DNA of 37,222 nt, taken from assembly GCA_964549615.1 (NCBI GenBank), contig CAZJVP010000055.1:1-37222 (forward strand). The letters are read 5' to 3'. The notes beneath the pieces were generated by a model, which was given only the letters and a program-made list of their open reading frames with translations, did not search any database and was not told the origin of the DNA. Positions 16,003-24,168 of this stretch are shown piece by piece (the stretch's first letter is position 1; every line of letters begins with the position of its first letter). This DNA comes from CAYVLA01 sp964549615 [NCBI: uncultured Thermococci archaeon] (lineage in GTDB: Archaea > CAYQAE01 > CAYVLA01). The translations under genes were made by a program, and so were the position numbers.

Positions 16003-18252
16003 CTAGATTGCCCTGACCTTGGCAATCTCCGTCTGCATCCTCACAAGATTGGCGTAGACGCCGTTCTTCTGCAGAAGCTCGTCGTGCGTGCCGATCTCCA
16101 CTATCTTGCCCTTGTCCAGTATCACGAGCCTGTCGGCGTTCCTGAGCGTCGACAGCCTGTGCGCAATGGCGATCGTCGTCCTGCCCTTGGTCAGGTTTAC
16201 AAGCGCCTCCTGTATCTTGCGTTCTGTGGCGGTGTCGACCGAGGAGGTCGCCTCATCCAGGATGATTATGCTGGGATTATTCACGATCGCCCTCGCGATC
16301 GATATCCTCTGCTTCTCCCCGCCGGACAGCCTAGCCCCGCGCTCCCCGACCTCCGTGTCGTATCCCTCCGGAAGATTGATTATGAACTCGTGCGCATTTG
16401 CGGCCTTCGCTGCGCTTATTATCTCCTCCCGAGTAGCATCCGGCCGCCCGTAGGCTATGTTCTCTGCGACCGAGCCATGGAACAGGAAGGGTTCCTGGAG
16501 CACGACGCCTATCTTCTCCCTGAGCGATCTCTGTTTGATCTTCCTGAGATCCACGCCGTCTATGGTTATCGTCCCCTCGTCAGGATCGTAGAACCTCGAT
16601 ATGAGCTTGACCAGGGTGGTCTTCCCGGAGCCGCTGGCGCCGGCCAGGCCGATCATCTCGCCGGGCCTTATCTGAAGGTTGATGTTGTCCAGAACCTTCT
16701 TCTCCGGGTTGTATGAGAAAGAGACGTTGGTCAGGGTTATCTCTCCCTTGACCTCTCCAAGGCTGATGGCATCCTTGGCGTCCCTCACTTCGGGCTTCGA
16801 GTCAAGGATCTCGAATATCCGCTCTGCCGCCGTCGCCGCAACCTCGACCTGATCGGTCAGGTGGCTGAGGCGCTGGACGGGCCCGTAGAACATCCACAGA
16901 TACGAAACGAAAAGCGTAAGATCGCCAACCCTTAGGGGACCGTTTGCAGCCACTATGTGGCCGCCGCGCCAGTAGACGAAGACCGCGCCGAGGTACATCA
17001 GAAGGCCTATGCCCGGGAAGAACCACGACTGGAGCTTGGTCGAGCGAAGGTCCGCCTGCAAGAGCTCCACGTTCCTGGACCGGAACTTGTCGATCTCCCT
17101 GTCCTCTTGGACGAAGGCCTTCACCACCAGGATCCCCGGGATCGTGTCGGCAAGCACCGAGTTCATCCGCGCCCAGGTCCTCCATATCCTGTGGTAGGTA
17201 CCATGGATCTTCCTCGCAAAGACCGCGGTTCCTAGGACCAGTACGGGAACCGGCAGAAGGGAGATCGCAGCCAACTTCCAGTTCATCGTGAAGAGGTAGA
17301 CTCCCACGCTCACCATCAGTATGATATCGACGATCAGTTGCTGGGACCCGTAGACAAGGAAGTACCGGACGTTGGAACTGTCGTTGGTCACCCGGGACAT
17401 GAGCTCCCCGGTGCGCCTCCGGTCGTAGAAGCTGAGGGACAGCATCTGCAGGTACCGGTAGACCTGGGTTCTGATGTCGAAGATAATCTTCTCGCCGAGC
17501 CAAGCCATGGCGTACGTGCGGATGCCTGATGCAGCCGAGGACACGACGTATACCAGCAGGAGCGAGAGCGGGATCGTGGTGAGCAGCGCGATCTTGCCCT
17601 CGCCCCCCGTCAGGTAGTTGATCAGGTCCCTCAGGAGCATCGGAGGAACGAGAGATAGCAAAGTGACGGCAACCGTCAGACCGAAGCTGAAGGCCGCGGC
17701 CTTCCAGTAGGGCCGGAGGTAACCCATTAGCCTTAGGAAGACCTTCCTCTTTTCGATGCACGCGGGGCATACGTTCGTCCACGGCGGGAGCGCCCTACCG
17801 CATTTGGGACACCGGGAATCCTCGGGCGTCCCCTCGTCGCCGACCAGGGCCATCGCCTTTATCGTCTTACCGTTGCCGTTCTCCGCTCCCCCGTTGGCGG
17901 CGAGAAGCTTGACGGCGTGCTTCGCGAGGTTCAGGAAGTCCTTGGATTGCGTCTTGGAGAATCGAACGACGTCGACGAGCTTCCCCTCGCTGTCCTCCAG
18001 GGTCAGCATCCCGTTGCCGACGTACTCTCTCACCTCCAGTGACTTGATCTTCTGGACGGGGAACTCGCACGCGACCGCGCCGTCCTTCTCGAGCACCAGC
18101 AGCCGGGCGCTGGTCAGGAAGACCCATCTCTCCCCGTAGTTGCCGGAGTTGTCGATGTCGGATGCAGCTGTGGCCGCGACCTTCTCCGAGGGCAGGAGGA
18201 TCTGATCCAGCTTTGAACGCACGGCCCTAGGAGGCTTGGAGCTGTCGATCAT
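16003..18252 (-). CDS. ABC exporter with PH-like and zinc-ribbon N-terminus
   Basis: 749 residues, longer than a standard ABC half-exporter by about 170. Residues 1-125 look like a PH-like beta domain (ERWVFLTSARLLVLEKDG, KIKSLEVREYVGNGMLTLED). A zinc ribbon follows with C148-x2-C151 and C162-x2-C165 (CPKC...CPAC). Then come six membrane helices (~175-450) and the ATPase: Walker A GASGSGKTT, Q-loop VVLQEP, signature LSGGEKQRISIARAI, Walker B SIIILDEATSS and H-loop AIAHRLS. It would act as a homodimer in the cytoplasmic membrane, exporting lipid, peptide or glycan. The ATG at 18252 has GGAGG ten bases before it. It is followed immediately by the DUF1854 gene, a pairing conserved in bacteria. 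Substrate unknown; no cyanophycin synthetase is in the window. Confidence 0.9.
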   Translation of the reverse strand: MIDSSKPPRAVRSKLDQILLPSEKVAATAASDIDNSGNYGERWVFLTSARLLVLEKDGAVACEFPVQKIKSLEVREYVGNGMLTLEDSEGKLVDVVRFSKTQSKDFLNLAKHAVKLLAANGGAENGNGKTIKAMALVGDEGTPEDSRCPKCGRALPPWTNVCPACIEKRKVFLRLMGYLRPYWKAAAFSFGLTVAVTLLSLVPPMLLRDLINYLTGGEGKIALLTTIPLSLLLVYVVSSAASGIRTYAMAWLGEKIIFDIRTQVYRYLQMLSLSFYDRRRTGELMSRVTNDSSNVRYFLVYGSQQLIVDIILMVSVGVYLFTMNWKLAAISLLPVPVLVLGTAVFARKIHGTYHRIWRTWARMNSVLADTIPGILVVKAFVQEDREIDKFRSRNVELLQADLRSTKLQSWFFPGIGLLMYLGAVFVYWRGGHIVAANGPLRVGDLTLFVSYLWMFYGPVQRLSHLTDQVEVAATAAERIFEILDSKPEVRDAKDAISLGEVKGEITLTNVSFSYNPEKKVLDNINLQIRPGEMIGLAGASGSGKTTLVKLISRFYDPDEGTITIDGVDLRKIKQRSLREKIGVVLQEPFLFHGSVAENIAYGRPDATREEIISAAKAANAHEFIINLPEGYDTEVGERGARLSGGEKQRISIARAIVNNPSIIILDEATSSVDTATERKIQEALVNLTKGRTTIAIAHRLSTLRNADRLVILDKGKIVEIGTHDELLQKNGVYANLVRMQTEIAKVRAI

Positions 18253-18621
18253 GGTCTATGGCCTCCGCAGGTTCTGTTCAAGGAGGACGGATCTTTCGTT
18301 ATGTGGATCGTGAGCGGCTCGGGCCCAACCATGTAGAACCCTCCTGGGGTTGAGGATCTCTTCCGTTTATGGAGAGAGTCTTGGTGCCCGCTCGTCGGAT
18401 GGTGGGGGTTGTACAAGAAGATCTGCCAACGAAACGAGCTGCTCGCTCACACTCCGCGCCCGAGGCCGGTGGACGCCGGAGATCTTAAAAATGTAATCAG
18501 ATAGCTCCCATATTCCCACAATACTAACCACAAGACGGGATGTATTTTCTTTCCAAAAGTTCTCCTATAAAGATATTTATTTGGCACCATATTCCGAAAT
18601 GCCGTTATGAGCTGAGCCTGC
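18253..18621. other. 369-base intergenic region between divergent ABC and glycosyltransferase genes
   Basis: No coding pattern is visible on either strand. The left half is GC-rich and would hold the ABC-exporter promoter, for which I see no clear TATA box. From about 18485 to 18605 the DNA turns strongly AT-rich, ending in the glycosyltransferase promoter. Confidence 0.5.
18566..18582 (+). promoter_or_regulatory. Strong TATA-like promoter for the glycosyltransferase
   Basis: TATAAAGATATTTATTT is an unusually long AT-rich block ending 40 bases before the ATG at 18622. It would place the transcript start near 18600, giving a short leader. Confidence 0.6.
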
Positions 18622-19725
18622 ATGCCCGGGACTCCTCCGCTAGTCTCCATCGTGATTCCTACCCTAAACGAGGCCCAGAACATCGGCGCGCTCATCCCGA
18701 GGATCTTCGAAACGTGCTTCCGGCACGGGATCGCCGCCGAGGCGGTGGTGGTGGATGATGGATCGACGGACGGCACCTTGGACATCGTCGAGGGGTTGAT
18801 GAGGGCCTACCCGCTCAAACTCGTCAAGCGGCCCTCAAAGATGGGCATCACCTCGGCCGTCCTGGAGGGGTTCCGTGCCTCATCAGGGCGCATCGTCGGC
18901 GCGATGGACTCCGACTTGAGCCACCCCCCGGAGAAGATCCCGGACCTCGTGAAACCAATCTTGGTCGGCGAGGCGGACATGGTTGTCGCAAGCAGATACG
19001 TCAAGGGCGGGTCGGTGGCCGGGTGGCCGATGAGGCGCCGCCTGGTATCCGGCATAGCGAGCCTGCTATCACGACCCCTGACTTCCGTGAGGGACCCGAT
19101 GTCCGGCTTCTTCTTTGTCACAAGCGACCTCCTTGAGGGCGCGCCGGTGACCACAAGAGGCTGGAAGATATGCCTGGAGATACTCGTCAAGGCCCGCCCC
19201 GGAAAAGCGGTTGAAGTACCATACACATTCACCAACCGCGCGTCCGGCAAAAGCAAGATGGGGCTAGGCACGATCGCCGGTTTTTTGGTGAACCTTGTTG
19301 ACCTGTACGCGTACAGGTGCTTCGGATCGTCCCTCGCCGATTTTTGCAGGTTCGCGACGGTGGGCGGGATCGGCGTCTTCCTCAACCTCGCCATAGTCTA
19401 CGCGTTGGTCGAATTTGCGCATCTCTGGTACGTGGCATCGGCAACCGCCGCATTCTTCATCGTGGCGGTCAACAACTTCGTCTGGAACAAGGTTTGGACA
19501 TTTCGGGACAGGCGCGTCGGGCCAAGGGTCGTTGGCATCCAGCTCGGGAGGTTTCTGGCCTCCAGCTTCGTCTCGCTCGGGATCAACCTCTCGGTGTTGG
19601 CTTTGCTCGTAGAGGGTCTGGCGGTCTGGTACATTCTCGCACAACTCTTGGCCATAGGAGTCGCCGTCCTGGCCAACTTCGGCCTGAGCTCCAGGTGGGT
19701 CTTCAAGGGACGCGCGTCTCATTAG
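18622..19725 (+). CDS. Dolichol-phosphate sugar transferase fused to GtrA-like membrane domain
   Basis: 367 residues. The first ~230 are a GT-A fold of family GT2 like archaeal dolichyl-phosphate mannose synthase: VSIVIPTLNEAQNI, VVVDDGSTDGT, and MDSDLSHPPEKIP carrying the D-x-D metal motif. The SGFFFVTSDLL and WKICLEILVKA segments are typical of Dpm1-like proteins. The C-terminal ~130 residues are four membrane helices beginning CRFATVGGIGVFLNLAIVYAL, with NNFVWNKVWTF, the GtrA/DPMS signature. The fusion is common in archaea and makes lipid-linked sugar donors at the cytoplasmic face for protein or surface glycosylation. The ATG at 18622 follows the promoter. The mat promoter begins within a few bases of its end. 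Which sugar is used is unknown. Confidence 0.93.
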   Translation: MPGTPPLVSIVIPTLNEAQNIGALIPRIFETCFRHGIAAEAVVVDDGSTDGTLDIVEGLMRAYPLKLVKRPSKMGITSAVLEGFRASSGRIVGAMDSDLSHPPEKIPDLVKPILVGEADMVVASRYVKGGSVAGWPMRRRLVSGIASLLSRPLTSVRDPMSGFFFVTSDLLEGAPVTTRGWKICLEILVKARPGKAVEVPYTFTNRASGKSKMGLGTIAGFLVNLVDLYAYRCFGSSLADFCRFATVGGIGVFLNLAIVYALVEFAHLWYVASATAAFFIVAVNNFVWNKVWTFRDRRVGPRVVGIQLGRFLASSFVSLGINLSVLALLVEGLAVWYILAQLLAIGVAVLANFGLSSRWVFKGRASH

Positions 19726-19727
19726 AA

Positions 19728-19743
19728 ATATTTATATCAAGCG
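19728..19743 (+). promoter_or_regulatory. Promoter of the SAM synthetase gene
   Basis: AATATTTATATCAAGCG contains an archaeal TATA box about 30 bases before an expected start near 19762. The segment TATATCAAGCG is identical to one in the tRNA-Leu promoter (28819-28829). A GGTGA at 19769-19773 can act as ribosome site. Confidence 0.65.
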
Positions 19744-19778
19744 GCCGAAATATCAGCCGTCCTTATCCGGTGAGACCC

Positions 19779-20954
19779 ATGCCCATCGTGATCGAGTCGG
19801 TCCAGCGCACGCCCATAGAGCAGCAGAAGGTCGAGATAGTCGAGAGGAAGGGACTGGGCCATCCCGACTCCCTGGCCGACGGCATGGCGGAGTCCGTCTC
19901 CATCGCGCTCTGCCGCGAGTACCTAAGGAGGTACGGCGCGATCCTGCACCACAACACGGACAAGCTGGAGGTGGTCGGAGGCGAGGTCAGAACCCGGTTC
20001 GGAGGAGGGGAGATCCTGCGGCCGATCTATGTGCTTCTCTCCGGCAGGGCAACCACGCGGTGTGGCGAGGACGACATACCGGTTCACGAGATAGCCACGG
20101 AGGCGGCGAGCAAGTACATGCACGGCGCCCTGAGGAACCTCGGCCCCGATGGAGTCGTCTTCGAGTCCAAGATAGGCCACGGCTCGGCCGAGCTCGTCGA
20201 CGTTTTTGAGAGGAGAAGCGGCCTGCCCAAGGCCAACGACACCTCCGTTGGCGTAGGGTACGCGCCGCTTTCGGAGACGGAGAGGCTCGTGCTGGGCACC
20301 GAGAACCTGCTCAACTCGGACAAGCTCAAGAACAGATTCCCCGAGCTCGGCGAGGACATCAAGGTCATGGGGCTTAGGCAGAATCACAAGATCACGCTCA
20401 CGGTAGCCGCGGCTTTCGTGGCCGGATACGTGCCCGACCTCGACCACTACATCTCCGTCAAGCAAGACGTGGTCGACGAGATCGAGGACTACCTAGCCGA
20501 CAACGCGGAAAGGGAGACCAAGATCTTCATGAACATGGCGGATGACTACAAGAAGGGGGTCGTGTACCTCACGCTGACGGGGACCTCTGCGGAGAACGGC
20601 GACGATGGGGAAGTGGGCAGGGGCAACCGGGTCAACGGCCTCATAACGCCCAACAGGGAGATGAGCCTCGAGGCCGCGGCGGGGAAGAACCCGGTCAACC
20701 ACGTCGGAAAGCTGTACAACATCCTGAGCGGCCGGATCGCCATGGACATACAGGCAATCGCGGGCTGCGAGGTGTACGTCAAGCTGCTCTCCCAGATCGG
20801 CAAGCCCATCGACCAGCCGCTCATGGCGAGCGTCGAACTCGTCGGGGAATGCGAATGCAGCTTCTCCGACATAGAGTCGATCGTGACCGAGCACCTGGGC
20901 CGGGTGTCAAAGCTCACGGACGAGATCGTGGCAGGCAACGTCAGAGTGTTCTGA
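19779..20954 (+). CDS. mat: Archaeal S-adenosylmethionine synthetase
   Basis: Makes S-adenosylmethionine from methionine and ATP in the cytoplasm. This is the archaeal family, distinct from bacterial/eukaryotic MetK. About 391 residues, close to the ~400 usual. Recognisable blocks: VEIVERKGLGHPDSLADGMAE, HHNTDKLEVVGG, SKIGHGSAELVDVF, DTSVGVGYAPLSETERLVL, TGTSAENGDDGEVGRGNRVNGLI and GKNPVNHVGKLYN. The ATG at 19779 starts right at the conserved N-terminus; the longer open frame upstream overlaps the glycosyltransferase and is not coding. A TATA box and GGTGA precede it. The enzyme would supply SAM for the radical SAM and methyl-transfer proteins nearby, but it is a housekeeping gene and need not be linked to them. 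Confidence 0.97.
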   Translation: MPIVIESVQRTPIEQQKVEIVERKGLGHPDSLADGMAESVSIALCREYLRRYGAILHHNTDKLEVVGGEVRTRFGGGEILRPIYVLLSGRATTRCGEDDIPVHEIATEAASKYMHGALRNLGPDGVVFESKIGHGSAELVDVFERRSGLPKANDTSVGVGYAPLSETERLVLGTENLLNSDKLKNRFPELGEDIKVMGLRQNHKITLTVAAAFVAGYVPDLDHYISVKQDVVDEIEDYLADNAERETKIFMNMADDYKKGVVYLTLTGTSAENGDDGEVGRGNRVNGLITPNREMSLEAAAGKNPVNHVGKLYNILSGRIAMDIQAIAGCEVYVKLLSQIGKPIDQPLMASVELVGECECSFSDIESIVTEHLGRVSKLTDEIVAGNVRVF

Positions 20955-21035
20955 CCCATCATATCCTGCTCGATGAGCGCCCGACCGCCGACGAAGAGCC
21001 GGGACCGTGCACGACCGCGTTGCGCTGGGTCTAAG

Positions 21036-21043
21036 ATTTATAA
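21036..21043 (+). promoter_or_regulatory. TATA-like box for dapA
   Basis: ATTTATAA puts transcription near 21065, which rules out the GTG at 21007 as the dapA start and favours the TTG at 21082. Confidence 0.6.
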
Positions 21044-21081
21044 CCAATAAGCGCGTTTCACGGAGACCGAGGTATGCGTCG

Positions 21082-21963
21082 TTGGCTGAGCTAGAGGGTG
21101 CATTTACAGCACTGATCACCCCCTTCAAGGACAATGGGGCCATAGACGAGGAAGGCCTGAGGCGGAACGTTGAGTTCCAGATTGAAAAGGGCATCGCGGG
21201 CCTGGTCCCCTGCGGAACCACGGGAGAGTCGGCAACCCTGACCCACGCCGAGCACAAGAGGGTCGTTGAGATCGTGATCGAGGAGACGAGGGGAAGGGTG
21301 CCGGTCATAGCCGGCACGGGGAGCAACTCGACCGCCGAGGCGATAGAGCTGACCAAGCACGCCTTCGAGGCGGGGGCCGACTACTGCCTGCTGATCTCCC
21401 CCTACTACAACAAGCCAACCCAGAAGGGCGTCATCGCGCACTTCCAAGCGGTGGCCGCCGAATGCGAGGGCGACCTTATACTCTACAACGTGCCATCCAG
21501 GACCGGGCTTAACATCGAGGCGGAGACGGTCATCAAGCTCGCGGAGGTCGACAACATCGTGGGAGTCAAGGAGGCCAGCGGCAACATGGAGCAGATCATG
21601 CGGATCATCCGCGATGCGGGCGATAGGCTGACCGTGCTTTCCGGCGACGACATAATGACCTACCCGATCATGGCCCTGGGCGGCAAGGGAGTCATCTCCG
21701 TCGCATCGAACATCGTGCCGGACCTTGTCCAGGGGATGGTCGTCGACTTTCTCAAGGGGCGGATCGAGGAGTCCAGGCGTGCCCACTACAGGCTGTTGAA
21801 CCTATTCAAGCACCTCTTCCTGGAAACCAATCCCGGCCCGATAAAGGCTCTGATGAATGCCGCGGGCATGCCTGCAGGCCCGTTGAGGCTTCCGCTGGTT
21901 TCGTGCGAGGAGAAGAACGTCGAGATCCTGAAGCGCGACCTAATGGAGCTCGGCCGGCTGTAG
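21082..21963 (+). CDS. dapA: Dihydrodipicolinate synthase family protein
   Basis: DapA condenses pyruvate with aspartate semialdehyde, the first committed step of diaminopimelate/lysine synthesis. 293 residues, the usual size. The TIM barrel opens GAFTALITPFKDNGAIDEEGL. It has VPCGTTGESATL (pyruvate site), YNVPSRTG with the catalytic Tyr and the substrate-carboxylate Arg, and GVKEASGN with the Schiff-base Lys. The Arg in PSRTG favours DapA over 2-keto-3-deoxygluconate aldolases of the same family, although a sugar-acid aldolase cannot be excluded given the sugar genes around. The TTG start at 21082 is chosen because GAGGT (21069-21073) lies eight bases before it and the family N-terminus begins there. 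The next gene follows 36 bases later on the same strand. Confidence 0.9.
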   Translation: MAELEGAFTALITPFKDNGAIDEEGLRRNVEFQIEKGIAGLVPCGTTGESATLTHAEHKRVVEIVIEETRGRVPVIAGTGSNSTAEAIELTKHAFEAGADYCLLISPYYNKPTQKGVIAHFQAVAAECEGDLILYNVPSRTGLNIEAETVIKLAEVDNIVGVKEASGNMEQIMRIIRDAGDRLTVLSGDDIMTYPIMALGGKGVISVASNIVPDLVQGMVVDFLKGRIEESRRAHYRLLNLFKHLFLETNPGPIKALMNAAGMPAGPLRLPLVSCEEKNVEILKRDLMELGRL

Positions 21964-21999
21964 CTTCGGAGCGAGCGCCGAGCCCGGAGGAGAAAGCCG

Positions 22000-23112
22000 G
22001 TGAACTCAAGGGAGAGGCTTCTTGCAGCCATAAGGGGCGAGCAGCCCGACACGGTCCCGGTTGGAATACACAACATAGGCACATACCTGCCGCACATGCG
22101 TCGCATCCTGGGAGGCCCGATCAGCGACAGGGACGCCCTGAAGCTGTTCGGCCTGGACCCCACTCTGTACCGAACCTACTCAAAGAACCTGCCCGCCGAT
22201 GCGAGCCTGGTCTACGAACCGCCCTGCCGCTTCAAGGGGCCAAGGTGGAGGGAGAGGGAGGAGTTGGTATCGCGCTCCGACGGAGAGGTCCTGGTCAGAA
22301 GGACGATTCAGACGCCGAAGGGCAAGCTCTCCACGCTTGAGAAGAGGACGAGCATCACCTGCTGGACCATTGAACCACTGCTCAAGAAGCCGGAGGACCT
22401 GGAGCTTTTGCGCTTCCGGCCTCCCTCTTATGCCGATGGAGACCGCTACCGAAAGGAGTTCGGGTCCGGGTACACGGAGGGGATCGTGAGGGCCGGCGTG
22501 TGGGGGCAGGGGGAGGCGGTCATCCTTCGGGGGCCAAAGCAGCTCTGCATCGACCTGCACGTCCGCCCGGACTGGGTAAAGGATCTCTACGAGCTGCTGA
22601 CGGAGTGGGCCCTGGACTGGATCGAAGGCGCGCCAACCGAGTACATCGACCTGGTTGAGGTAGCGGGACACATAGGCAACTTCGTCTCCCCCGAGACGTA
22701 CCGCAGACAGATCATGCCTTTTGACAAGAAAGTAGTCCGGGCGCTCCACCAGCGCGGCCTCCCCACGACCTACCATGACTGCGGAATGTTGATGCACGTC
22801 ATAGAGCTCATCGCGGACACCGGCACCGACTGCATCGAGACCCTGACCCCGCCCCCATTTGGGGGCGACGTCGACCTTGCGGCGGCCAAGAAACTGGTCG
22901 GCGGCAGGGTCTGCCTGATTGGAGGGTTCCACCAGTCAGCGATAGAGAGGGGAACGCCGGAGCAGGTCGAGGAGAGGGTGAGGCAGTGCATCGAGGCGGC
23001 TGGGCCGGGCGGGGGCTACATCCTCTACAACAACGACCATTTCTTCGAGGCGCCCATGGAGAACATGTACGCCTACGTCAGGGCCGCCAGGAAATATGGT
23101 CGTTACGCCTGA
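22000..23112 (+). CDS. Uroporphyrinogen decarboxylase/MtaA-superfamily protein
   Basis: 370 residues. The opening MNSRERLLAAIRGEQPDTVPVGI is the hallmark of the UroD-like corrinoid methyltransferase group. Late in the protein TTYHDCGMLMHVIELIADTGTD, then GGRVCLIGGFHQ, supplies the H-x-C-G and a second Cys arrangement that holds zinc in MtaA-type methyl-transfer proteins, whereas true HemE lacks it. It probably takes part in methyl transfer from a methoxylated or methylated compound to a corrinoid or coenzyme; no corrinoid protein is seen in the window. The start is GTG at 22000 with GGAGGAG about eight bases before it. Likely co-transcribed with dapA. Substrate unknown. Confidence 0.85.
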   Translation: MNSRERLLAAIRGEQPDTVPVGIHNIGTYLPHMRRILGGPISDRDALKLFGLDPTLYRTYSKNLPADASLVYEPPCRFKGPRWREREELVSRSDGEVLVRRTIQTPKGKLSTLEKRTSITCWTIEPLLKKPEDLELLRFRPPSYADGDRYRKEFGSGYTEGIVRAGVWGQGEAVILRGPKQLCIDLHVRPDWVKDLYELLTEWALDWIEGAPTEYIDLVEVAGHIGNFVSPETYRRQIMPFDKKVVRALHQRGLPTTYHDCGMLMHVIELIADTGTDCIETLTPPPFGGDVDLAAAKKLVGGRVCLIGGFHQSAIERGTPEQVEERVRQCIEAAGPGGGYILYNNDHFFEAPMENMYAYVRAARKYGRYA

Positions 23113-23210
23113 CTCGGATCGCGTCCGCGGCGAGCCCTCAGAATTGGGGAGGGTGAGAGGCGCCTTGGGAATTCCAAGAACGGGTGGAAGAACGCCGACC
23201 TAGCTGGGTC

Positions 23211-24158
23211 TTACCATCGCCGGATCGTTTTTCCAATCCGTTGTCTCAGTGGGGCCAGAATCCCAACGGCGCCTGGAGGCAGCAGGACGGTTCCGAGCAC
23301 AAACCAGGACCTCGGATCGACGGTTCGCTCCCTGATTATCTCCAGGGCAAGTCGCCTGGCCTCAGCCCGCTCGGCCTCCCGGCATTGCTCCATGCAGAGG
23401 ATCCTCTTTTCCCGCAGGACCTTTTTCCTTATCATCCTGAGTGTGCGTCTTCCCTCCGCGGACCGGGCATCGCACAGGCCCTCGAGTTTGCGGAGGATGC
23501 GTATGTGGGCCTGATGGACCCTGATGCGTGACGCGCTTATGCTTGCCGAGTGTCTCCGCCACTTCCCCACCACGCTAGGCACGTACGCGAACCGGCATCC
23601 TGCCTGGGCCAGTCTCAGCCACAGATCGAAATCCTCGGTGGGGTTGGACCCGGGGTCGAGTCCCGATACCTTCTCCAACCACTTTTTCCTGACCACGACG
23701 GTTGACATGCCTATGGTGTTGTGTCGGATCAGATCCGCGAACGTCAGCGACGGGGGCCGTCTGGTGTGAATGCTGGATCCGATCTGTCTCCCCTCCGCAT
23801 CGATGCGTACGTAATCCCCGTGGACAAGCCCCACCTCGGGATGCTGGTCGAGGTAGCGCACCTGGATCTCCAGCTTATGCGGCAGCCAAAGGTCATCCGA
23901 ATTGAGGAATGCGACCAGCTGGCCAAAGCTGTTCTCGATGCCCAGGTTATGGGCACTTGCGGGGCCCGAGTTGGTCTGGTAGAAGTATCTTATTCGGTCC
24001 CTGTAAGGCTCCAGCACAGATTCCGTGTCGTCTGTGGAACCGTCATCAACAACTACTATTTCGAAATCCTTGAAGGACTGTTGGAAAGCGCTTTCCAGGC
24101 TCTCTTTGATGAAACCGGCCTGATTGTAGGTCGCGACTATGATGCTCACGCGCGGCAC
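23211..24158 (-). CDS. Family 2 glycosyltransferase
   Basis: About 315 residues. The GT-A fold starts VSIIVATYNQAGFIKESLES and continues VVVDDGSTDDT, then AFLNSDDLWLPHKLE with the D-x-D-type metal site, and TEDFDLWLRL, the acceptor-side acidic motif. The C-terminal ~90 residues are basic and helical (RSAEGRRTLRMIRKK), with a short hydrophobic patch near the end. It adds a sugar, from a nucleotide donor, to a surface glycan or lipid. I place the start at GTG 24158: GAGGTG lies five bases upstream, inside the end of the FemAB-like gene. A TTG at 24176 would also be in frame. It is the last gene of the minus-strand surface-glycan operon and converges on the UroD-like gene. Confidence 0.9.
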   Translation of the reverse strand: MPRVSIIVATYNQAGFIKESLESAFQQSFKDFEIVVVDDGSTDDTESVLEPYRDRIRYFYQTNSGPASAHNLGIENSFGQLVAFLNSDDLWLPHKLEIQVRYLDQHPEVGLVHGDYVRIDAEGRQIGSSIHTRRPPSLTFADLIRHNTIGMSTVVVRKKWLEKVSGLDPGSNPTEDFDLWLRLAQAGCRFAYVPSVVGKWRRHSASISASRIRVHQAHIRILRKLEGLCDARSAEGRRTLRMIRKKVLREKRILCMEQCREAERAEARRLALEIIRERTVDPRSWFVLGTVLLPPGAVGILAPLRQRIGKTIRRW

Positions 24159-24168
24159 CCGGCACACC

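Noticed and set aside
19317-19778. N-terminal extension of SAM synthetase
   Set aside because: This frame runs through the GtrA-domain coding sequence and the mat promoter; the enzyme's conserved start is at 19779.
21007-21081. Longer dapA starting at GTG 21007
   Set aside because: The extension overlaps the TATA-like box at 21036-21043 and lies outside the family N-terminus; TTG 21082 has GAGGT at good distance.
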